DNA from: Acidobacteriota bacterium
Lineage (GTDB): Bacteria > Acidobacteriota > Blastocatellia > Pyrinomonadales > Pyrinomonadaceae
Direction: 5' to 3'
Assembly: GCA_020201365.1 (NCBI GenBank)
Contig: JAIVGV010000005.1
Span: 1 to 20,064, forward strand
DNA length: 20,064 bases
Each line of letters starts with the position of its first letter. The stretch's first letter is position 1. Under the pieces are notes generated by a model. The model was not told where the DNA came from, made no database searches, and saw only the letters and a list, made by a program, of their open reading frames with translations. Shown here piece after piece: positions 14,864 through 20,064 of this stretch. Made by a program: the position numbers and the translations under genes.

Positions 14864-15133
14864 ATGGCCGTTTACATGGTAGAGCGTGAACTCCCTGGTG
14901 TGACGATGGATCAGCTCGCCGCCGCCCAGAAGGCCGCCATTGAGACCGGGCAGCAATTTACCTCCGAAGGCAAGAACGTGCGCTATATCCGCACCACCTT
15001 CGTGCCGGGCGAGGCCCACTGCATGTGCCTGTTCGAGGCGGATAACGCAGACCTCGTTCGTGAGGTGAACGAGTCGGCGCACATCCCCTTCAAGCGGATT
15101 GTTGAGGCTTTAGATTTAACGCCCCCGGCGTAG
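14864..15133 (+). CDS. DUF4242 family protein (SCO4226-like, possible metal binding)
   Basis: The product has 89 residues from an ATG with AAGAGGAG 7 nt upstream. The sequence starts MAVYMVERELPGVT and has the RYIRTTFVPGEAHCMCLFEA core and ESAHIPFKRIVE end typical of DUF4242, small ferredoxin-like alpha/beta proteins. One member, SCO4226 of Streptomyces, was described as nickel binding. Cys53, Cys55 and His73 are possible ligands; function here is inference. Alanine is mostly GCC here, whereas neighbouring chromosomal genes favour GCG, suggesting separate origin. The gene lies between two attC-like sites in the orientation of a gene cassette, spanning about 14731-15313. Confidence 0.8.
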   Translation: MAVYMVERELPGVTMDQLAAAQKAAIETGQQFTSEGKNVRYIRTTFVPGEAHCMCLFEADNADLVREVNESAHIPFKRIVEALDLTPPA

Positions 15134-15233
15134 CCTTAATAAAGAAAGTGTTCGTGGACGTAGGATTCCGCGTCAGGGGAAAGTTATCCCACTCGCGGGA
15201 AAGGTATGTCTGCGCCTTGATGCAGTAGCGCGC

Positions 15234-15319
15234 GCCTGACAACGGCATGCGCCCGACGCCCCTTCGGCATATCCCTCATGTACGTTGCTAAGGGGCGCGG
15301 GTGATGCCGGGCGTTGGGC
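15234..15319 (+). other. attC-like recombination site 2 (imperfect palindrome after the DUF4242 gene)
   Basis: The arms 15234-15264 and 15290-15319 pair with a few bulges. The 3' end is GTTGGGC (15313-15319), a perfect GTTRRRY core. The 5' partner GCCTGAC differs from RYYYAAC at one position and still pairs through G-T wobbles. The block 15299-15315 is identical to 14716-14732 of site 1, and both left arms share CGGCATGC. The same orientation as site 1, and placement just downstream of a + strand gene, fit a tandem cassette array. Confidence 0.65.
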
Positions 15320-15321
15320 GG

Positions 15322-15600
15322 CTATTTCTTCTTGGTCGGCGTCGGCGGCGTGGTGTAGGCGCCTTGGTCGTGATCCGACCACGAGTCCTCCCAGTAGGTC
15401 GCGTCCTTCTGGATGATGCTCGTCAGCCTGTGGCGGAGCGTGATCGCCCAGACCTGCGCGTGACCGTTGTTCTGCGCGGCGGCGGTCAGCTCGTAGCAGC
15501 GCGGCGCGTACAGCCAGCCCGGCGGCGACCAGCCCGTCCAGTTGTTTGCGCCGGGTGCGGTCTGGTAGTTGGCAGTCGCGGATCGAGCGCGGCGTGGAAG
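15322..15600 (-). pseudogene. Start-less reading frame remnant, unrecognised protein
   Basis: The minus strand has an open frame running into a TAG at 15324-15322, with coding-like composition (high GC at third positions, many Trp and Tyr). It includes GANNWTGWSPPGWLYAPRCY, NNGHAQVWAITLRHRL and KDATYWEDSWSDHDQG, and ends in PTPTKKK. No ATG, GTG or TTG opens it in frame, so it appears 5'-truncated or frameshifted. Coding character fades upstream of about 15590, near the stop of the lipoprotein gene at 15617. No family was recognised. Its stop lies 2 nt from the end of attC-like site 2. The alternative is that it was once fused to or followed the lipoprotein gene and broke by frameshift. Confidence 0.45.
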
Positions 15601-15616
15601 ATCGTCTCCGTCGCGG

Positions 15617-16117
15617 CTAGCGCGGCACGTAGCTGCAAGGCAGCGTGTGGAAGCCGCTGAACTCGAAGTCGCTCCCCACGGCGACGGGCTGATCGGAGGT
15701 GACGCGCACGCTCGCCGAAGCGTTCGCGTCGCTCTGGAAGATCGCGGGCAGCGTCCACGTCACGTTCATCGTGTGCGCGGGCGGGAGCGGCGTCGTGGCG
15801 TTGCCCGTCTGACCCGGATAGTTCTGCGCGGGGTTCGTGCCGGGGATGGTCACGCCCGCGAGGTTGTTGCCGTCCTTGTCCAAGATGTTGACCGAGACGT
15901 TGGCGGTCGCCGCGCCCGCGTTGAAGACGTAGAGGTCTGCGCGCGTCGTGCTCGCCGAATTCGGGAATTGCGCGGGCGTGCAGACCCAGACGTAGGGCGC
16001 GCCGCTCGACGACTGACCTCCCCCGCCGCCGTTCGGATGGCAGGCGGCGAAAGAGACGGCGATGAAAGCGAAGCCGAGGCACGCGCCGACCGCGCGACTC
16101 GCCGGTGTGTTACTCAT
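15617..16117 (-). CDS. Small predicted lipoprotein, unknown function
   Basis: The product has 166 residues from an ATG with AGGAGA about 6 nt upstream. A signal peptide ends in SFAAC (Cys26), an acceptable lipobox with Phe at -3. A Gly-rich spacer and then a beta-rich domain follow (RADLYVFNAGAATANVSVNI, HTMNVTWTLPAIF, SASVRVTSDQPVAVGSDFEF). This reads like a secreted beta-sandwich of the kind that covers surface or adhesion-like domains. Cys46 and Cys162 may form a disulfide. No named family was recognised. It would be anchored in the envelope. It lies 171 bp after the MATE gene on the same strand, and the gap has no clear promoter, so cotranscription is possible but unproven. Confidence 0.7.
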   Translation of the reverse strand: MSNTPASRAVGACLGFAFIAVSFAACHPNGGGGGQSSSGAPYVWVCTPAQFPNSASTTRADLYVFNAGAATANVSVNILDKDGNNLAGVTIPGTNPAQNYPGQTGNATTPLPPAHTMNVTWTLPAIFQSDANASASVRVTSDQPVAVGSDFEFSGFHTLPCSYVPR

Positions 16118-16288
16118 ACGATTCTCCTCTCGATACCGAAAGTAAGTTAGCGAATTCCGACGAACGGCGCGGCGCGCAATCTAGTCGGCTTCTCGTCGTG
16201 CCGTCAAGATCGTTTGGCGCACGTCGCCGTCGCTCCGGATGGTTAGCCGCAAGTCTCTGCGTGGCGGCAACAAGTTGAGTCTTCCGCG

Positions 16289-17761
16289 TCAGACCCTCTT
16301 TGTCTTCCAGTGCCCGCGCCGGAAGACGAGGATGCAGACGACGGCGAGCACCGATTCCGAGATCATAATGGCGAGGAAGATGCCGCGCGCGCCGAGTGCG
16401 GTGTGGCGGGCGAGCAGGTAGGCGAGCGGTATCTGGAAGAGCCAGAAGCAGACGAGGTTGATCAAGGTCGGCGTGTAGGTGTCGCCCGCGCCGTTAAAGG
16501 AGCCGGCGACGACCATGCCCCAGGCGTAGAAGACATAGCCGTAGGAGATGAAGCGCAGGCAGTCAACGGCGTAAGGCACGATTGCCGGATCGCTTGTGAA
16601 GACGCCCACCAGTCGTTCGGCGAAGAGCAGGAACAGAAGCGTCACGCCCGCGAGGAAGAGCATGTTGACGAAGCCGGTCTTCCAGACGGACTTCTCCGCG
16701 CGCTCCGGCTGGCCGGCGCCGAGGTTCTGCCCCACCAGCGTCGCCGCCGCGTTCGACATGCCCCACGACGGCAGGATCGCGACGACGATGATCCGCAAGG
16801 CGACCGTGTAGCCGGCGACCGCCGCGCTGCCGAACGCGGAGACGAGGCGGACGATGACGACCCAGCTCGCGGTCGCGATCAGGAACTGGAACATCCCGCC
16901 GAGCGAGACGCGCACGAGACGCAGCGTGAGATCGAGCTGCGGTCGCAGTTGCGCGAGGTGCACGCGCACGCGCGAGCGTCCCGTCGTCAGCACCCAAATC
17001 TGAAAGACGACCGCCGTGCCGCGCCCGATGGTCGTGGCGATTGCCGAGCCGGTGACGCCGAGTCGCGGGAAGAAAGCCAAGCCGAAGATGAAGCAAGGGT
17101 CGAGGACGAGGTTGATGGCGTTTCCGAGCCACAGCGCACGCATCGCGATGGAGGCGTCGCCCGAGCCGCGGAAGACGGCGTTGTTGAGGAAGAGCAGGAC
17201 GATGCAGATGTTCGCGCCGTAGATGATGCGCGGGTAGCCCGCGCCGACGGCGACGACCGAAGGCGACGCGCCCATCAGTCGCAGCAGGGCGGGCGCGAAC
17301 GTGAAGCCGAACGCGCCGATGACGAGCGAGGTCGCGACGCCGAGTATGATCGCCTGCGCCGCCGCGTCGCCCGCAGCCTCGCGCCGGCCCTCGCCGATGC
17401 GCCGCGCGATCATCGCGGTCGTGCCCATGCCGAGCCCGATGCAGACGGCGAAGATGATCGTGAGCATGGACTCTGTGAGTCCGACCGTGGCGAGCGAGTC
17501 CTGACCGAGCCGCGAGACCCAGAAGGCGTTGACGACGCCGAAGAGCGACTCCATCAGCGTCTCCAAGACCATCGGCACGGCGAGCAGGAAGATGGCGCGC
17601 CCGATTGAGCCGCGCGTGAAGTCCTGATGCACGGAGCCGACGAAAGCCGCGCGCAGCGTCGCCCACGCGCCGACGGGCTGCTCGCCCGCGGTCGCGCCGT
17701 CGGTCGCGCGCTCCGCGGCGGCGATCTCCGTCTCGACAGACTTATTCAGCAGCTCATCCAT
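16289..17761 (-). CDS. MATE family efflux transporter
   Basis: The product has 490 residues, usual for the family, with 12 hydrophobic segments in two related halves after a polar N-terminus of about 50 residues. Family-typical stretches include FLLAVPMVLETLMESLFGVVN in the first helix, IGLGMGTTAMIARRIGEG, NNAVFRGSGD, and in the second half AATLVGQNLGAGQPERAE and VVAGSFNGAGDTYTPTLINL. MATE proteins export cationic drugs or metabolites using a Na+ or H+ gradient across the inner membrane (family knowledge). The substrate here is unknown. The ATG at 17761 has a purine-rich GGGAGGAAA rather far upstream (about 15 nt). It lies 114 bp after the RsbRD-like gene on the same strand. Confidence 0.9.
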   Translation of the reverse strand: MDELLNKSVETEIAAAERATDGATAGEQPVGAWATLRAAFVGSVHQDFTRGSIGRAIFLLAVPMVLETLMESLFGVVNAFWVSRLGQDSLATVGLTESMLTIIFAVCIGLGMGTTAMIARRIGEGRREAAGDAAAQAIILGVATSLVIGAFGFTFAPALLRLMGASPSVVAVGAGYPRIIYGANICIVLLFLNNAVFRGSGDASIAMRALWLGNAINLVLDPCFIFGLAFFPRLGVTGSAIATTIGRGTAVVFQIWVLTTGRSRVRVHLAQLRPQLDLTLRLVRVSLGGMFQFLIATASWVVIVRLVSAFGSAAVAGYTVALRIIVVAILPSWGMSNAAATLVGQNLGAGQPERAEKSVWKTGFVNMLFLAGVTLLFLLFAERLVGVFTSDPAIVPYAVDCLRFISYGYVFYAWGMVVAGSFNGAGDTYTPTLINLVCFWLFQIPLAYLLARHTALGARGIFLAIMISESVLAVVCILVFRRGHWKTKRV

Positions 17762-17875
17762 GACGGCGGCGCGGTTTCCTCCCTCAGGTCTGTTTACGAA
17801 AATGCTCGCGCGTAGTTTCCGGGCGGGCTTCGGCGGCTTAGGCGTCGGGCGCTTCAGGATCGGCGGGAGGTTAGT

Positions 17876-18322
17876 TCACACGGGCTTGAACTCTTCGGTG
17901 TAGATCGAGACGGCGTAGCGCATCTCTTCGTCTATGTAGAGGTTGATCGTGCGCGACGCCTCGTGGTACGCGCCGAGGCTTTCCACGCTCGCGCGGAAGC
18001 GGAGCTTGCACTTGACGTGTTCGAGCAGGATGAGCCGCAGGTGAGACGACTCGCGTATGAGATCGCGGGCGCGGTAGCCCTGGCGGAAGCGCGTGTAGGC
18101 GTGGACGCGCGACTCGCGCGTGTTGTTGACGCGCGGCACGTCGCCCGCGCGCAGCACCTCGCAGATTTCTTCGATGACGGCGGGGACGTGGTCTATGAGC
18201 CCGCCTTCGGAAAGATCGCCGTCGGATGTGATTCCGTTGTCAGCCCGCACAGCTTCGACCCAGAGCCGCAGCAGCTCTTCGGCGCTGCGCTCGATCAGGT
18301 CGGCGATGTCAGGTTGAGCCAT
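17876..18322 (-). CDS. Stand-alone RsbRD-type N-terminal domain protein
   Basis: The product has 148 residues, all helical and soluble. The start, DLIERSAEELLRLWVEAVRADNGIT, then GGLIDHVPAVIEEICEVLRAGD, and the middle RFRQGYRARDLIRESSHLRLILLEH segment match the RsbRD N-terminal domain. That domain usually precedes a STAS or histidine-kinase output domain (family knowledge). Here the output domain is absent. It may act as a free sensor or partner for a kinase encoded elsewhere (inference). Its ATG overlaps the upstream gene by 14 bp and lacks a good ribosome site, suggesting translational coupling. Confidence 0.7.
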   Translation of the reverse strand: MAQPDIADLIERSAEELLRLWVEAVRADNGITSDGDLSEGGLIDHVPAVIEEICEVLRAGDVPRVNNTRESRVHAYTRFRQGYRARDLIRESSHLRLILLEHVKCKLRFRASVESLGAYHEASRTINLYIDEEMRYAVSIYTEEFKPV

Positions 18323-18683
18323 GCTCGTAACCGGCGACGGCGCACTTGAACGGCACGCCCTGTTCGATGCACTCTTCGAACTCTTTGCCCTGCGTCTGCT
18401 TGACGTGCTCGAGGAAGCCGTAGATCAGACGCACCTGCTCTTCACGGAAGCCGAGACCGTTCAGGAAGGCGTCGCTGCCCCGGAACGTCAAAGGGTGCGG
18501 GACGACGCGGAACTCAAGGTGCGTGGTGTCGTGCAGCTTGTTGATCACGTCGTAGAGGTCTTTCAGGACTGAGAAAGACGTGATCAGACAGTCGTAACTG
18601 CCGGAGCTGGCGCGCGTCAGCAGGTACAGGTAGTCGGTGTTATAGCTCCGGACGAACTTGTCAAAGTCCTCTTGCGTGATCAT
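18309..18683 (-). CDS. Conserved-looking cytosolic protein of unknown function, coupled to the RsbRD-like gene
   Basis: The product has 124 residues with no signal peptide or membrane segment. The ATG at 18683 has GGGGAG 8 nt upstream. The N-terminal half is helical (EDFDKFVRSYNTDYLYLLTR). The second half has HPLTFRGSDAFLNGLGFREE and ends in PFKCAVAGYEHGST. I do not recognise a family. Its last codons overlap the start of the RsbRD-like gene, which strongly suggests that the two products work together, perhaps in a regulatory or stress-signalling step (inference from the neighbour only). Confidence 0.65.
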   Translation of the reverse strand: MITQEDFDKFVRSYNTDYLYLLTRASSGSYDCLITSFSVLKDLYDVINKLHDTTHLEFRVVPHPLTFRGSDAFLNGLGFREEQVRLIYGFLEHVKQTQGKEFEECIEQGVPFKCAVAGYEHGST

Positions 18684-19019
18684 CTAGACCGCTCCCCTCA
18701 CCTCCAGTGCGAGGTCACGTTAAAGGGGAACGCAATGCTCGGCGAGACGCGCGAGCCACGAACTGGTCGCGGCGCGCGTTCGCAGGCGGCGCAAAAAACT
18801 GACAAGGACTCGGGGAGAGTTACGATATCAACTAACGAGAACAGGGGCCAGCGCGTATCTTTTAAGACAACGCGCGCCGCAAGTCAACCCCCGCGCTGGC
18901 GAGCCCTCTCACCGACCGCCCCTCGCGCGCTGACGCGCACACTCGAAAAAGCGTCACAGGCGGCTTGCGCGCCCGCGCCGCCGCCGCTCAATATTGTGGC
19001 GCGGGATTCCGGGCGCACG
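18684..19019. other. Divergent intergenic region, 336 bp
   Basis: No coding frame is supported here. It separates the minus-strand RsbRD pair from the + strand acyl-CoA synthetase. It holds a candidate + strand promoter, CTGACA (18799-18804), 16 nt, TACGAT (18821-18826), about 190 nt before the ATG at 19020. A 9-bp perfect inverted repeat follows, GCCAGCGCG at 18847-18855 and CGCGCTGGC at 18892-18900. If that promoter is used, the inverted repeat would lie in a long 5' leader. No minus-strand promoter was convincing. Confidence 0.4.
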
Positions 19020-20064
19020 ATGACGACGCAGCGACAGACGATCACCAGCCTCCTCGCGGACTGCGCGGCGCGCGGCGACGAGACGGCGCTCGCCTACCGC
19101 CGCGGCGTCCGCACCGTCCGCTGGTCTTACGCGCGGCTCGCCGCCTCGTCTTACCGGACGGCGCGCGAGCTTGAGGCGCGCGCCGTCTGTCGCGGCGACC
19201 GCGTGATCGTGTGGGCTGATGACAGCGCCGAGTGGGTCGCGGCCTTCTTCGGCTGCTGCTTGCGCGGCGCAATCGTCGTCCCGCTCGACGCGGCGAGCGC
19301 GCCCGACTTCGCCGCGCGGGTCGAGTCGCAGGTCAACGCGAAGCTGCTGCTCTACGGCGACGTTGAAGCCGACGAACTCGCGCGCCGCGTGCCCTCGCTG
19401 CGACTGTCAGACCTGAGCCGCGCGATCTCGCGCCACCCCGCGACTGTTTACGAAGCCGAAGCGATTAGCGCTGACGACATCGCCGAGATCATCTACACGT
19501 CGGGCACGACCGCCGAGCCTAAAGGCGTCGTCCTCACGCACCGCAACCTGCTCGCGAGCCTCGCGCCCATCGAGCGGGGCGCGCGGAAGTATCTCAAGTG
19601 GGAGACGCTCTTCCACCCGATCAGGTTCTTAAGCCTCGTGCCGCTGAGCCACGTCTTCGGTCAGTTCATGGGAGTCTTCGTCCCGCAGGTCATCGGCGGC
19701 GAAGTCTTCTTCCCAAACTCGCTGAAGCCTACGGAGATCGTCGAGACCGTGAAGCGCAATCGCGTCTCGGTCGTCGTCGCCGTGCCGCGACTGCTCGACA
19801 CGCTGCGCGAGATGATCGAGCGCGAGCAGGAGTCGCGCGGTCGCATCACAAAATTTCGCCGCAAGCTCGAGGACGCGCGAAGGTGGAGCACGGCGCGGCG
19901 CTGGTGGGAGTTTCGCGACGTGCACCGGCGTTTGGGCTGGAAGTTCTGGGCGTTCGTCGTCGGCGGCGCGACGCTCGCCGCGGAGACCGAGACGTTTTGG
20001 CGTCGCCTCGGCTACGCGGTCGTGCAGGGCTACGGCATGACGGAGACCGCGTCGCTCGTCACGG
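19020..20064 (+). CDS. AMP-forming acyl-CoA synthetase/ligase, N-terminal part, runs off the window
   Basis: The frame from the ATG at 19020 is open for 348 codons to the edge. It carries the adenylate-forming core motifs YTSGTTAEPKG (about residues 159-169, the phosphate-binding loop) and GYGMTE (about 337-342). The FLSLVPLSHVFGQFMGV and GGEVFFPNSL segments are typical of long-chain acyl-CoA ligases. Such enzymes activate fatty acids to acyl-AMP and then acyl-CoA. The C-terminal domain lies beyond the window. Related proteins are sometimes fused to an acyltransferase, which cannot be seen here. Only a weak ribosome site precedes the ATG. Confidence 0.85.
   Translation, partial: MTTQRQTITSLLADCAARGDETALAYRRGVRTVRWSYARLAASSYRTARELEARAVCRGDRVIVWADDSAEWVAAFFGCCLRGAIVVPLDAASAPDFAARVESQVNAKLLLYGDVEADELARRVPSLRLSDLSRAISRHPATVYEAEAISADDIAEIIYTSGTTAEPKGVVLTHRNLLASLAPIERGARKYLKWETLFHPIRFLSLVPLSHVFGQFMGVFVPQVIGGEVFFPNSLKPTEIVETVKRNRVSVVVAVPRLLDTLREMIEREQESRGRITKFRRKLEDARRWSTARRWWEFRDVHRRLGWKFWAFVVGGATLAAETETFWRRLGYAVVQGYGMTETASLVT

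Noticed and set aside
14648..15319. Palindromes after the cassette genes read as ordinary terminators or as CRISPR repeats
   Set aside because: They lack T-runs and have a shared GTTRRRY-ending block and bulged arms, which fits attC better. There are only two copies, about 580 bp apart with a gene between them, so they are not a CRISPR array.
15486..16082. 198-codon open frame on the - strand
   Set aside because: It overlaps the lipoprotein gene in another frame on the same strand. It is Arg-rich without a domain, while the 166-aa frame has a signal peptide, lipobox and ribosome site.
16310..17608. 432-codon open frame on the + strand
   Set aside because: It is antisense to the MATE exporter. 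The product is an Arg/Asp/Glu-rich string with no fold signature, typical of the complementary frame of a GC-rich membrane protein gene.

Overview
The window is high-GC chromosomal DNA. It encodes a TonB-dependent receptor with an N-terminal carboxypeptidase-regulatory-like domain, a very large secreted Asp-box (BNR/VPS10-like) propeller protein, a TatT-type TPR lipoprotein, and many secreted proteins and lipoproteins. Together these suggest a Gram-negative soil-type bacterium, most likely an Acidobacteriota member (Blastocatellia-like). That assignment is inference from gene content only.

Layout. 1-271 (-): N-terminus of the ABC-F factor EttA. 542-1006 (+): PaaI-like thioesterase. A nested 161-bp inverted repeat (1019-1179) fills the convergent gap. 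Two minus-strand units follow. The first is a small secreted CPVC-motif protein plus the TonB-dependent receptor (4310 to 1189), behind a strong sigma70-type promoter (4345-4374). The second is an NHL-propeller/M23-peptidase fusion, a TatT-like lipoprotein and an MFS transporter (8861 to 4460), behind another sigma70-type promoter that suggests a leaderless mRNA. Divergently, 9060-13799 (+) encodes the Asp-box protein and a secreted M20 metallopeptidase as a probable operon.

13947-15319 is the accessory part. An AT-rich dihydrofolate-reductase-family gene and a DUF4242 gene, both on +, are each followed by an imperfect palindrome resembling an integron attC site. The palindromes end in GTTAGGC and GTTGGGC and share a 17-bp block. 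No integrase is visible, so this looks like a two-cassette attC array without integrase (CALIN-like), or a single insertion event. It abuts the 3' end of a minus-strand reading frame that has lost its start (15322-15600). Next come a small lipoprotein (15617-16117, -), a MATE exporter (16289-17761, -), and an overlapping pair of cytosolic genes: an orphan RsbRD-type N-terminal domain and an unrecognised 124-aa protein. The window ends inside a + strand AMP-forming acyl-CoA synthetase.

Most of the window is envelope biology: export, outer-membrane uptake, secreted hydrolases and lipoproteins. No rRNA, tRNA, CRISPR array, transposase or integrase was seen. The cassette island and the propeller-peptidase operon are the parts most worth following up.
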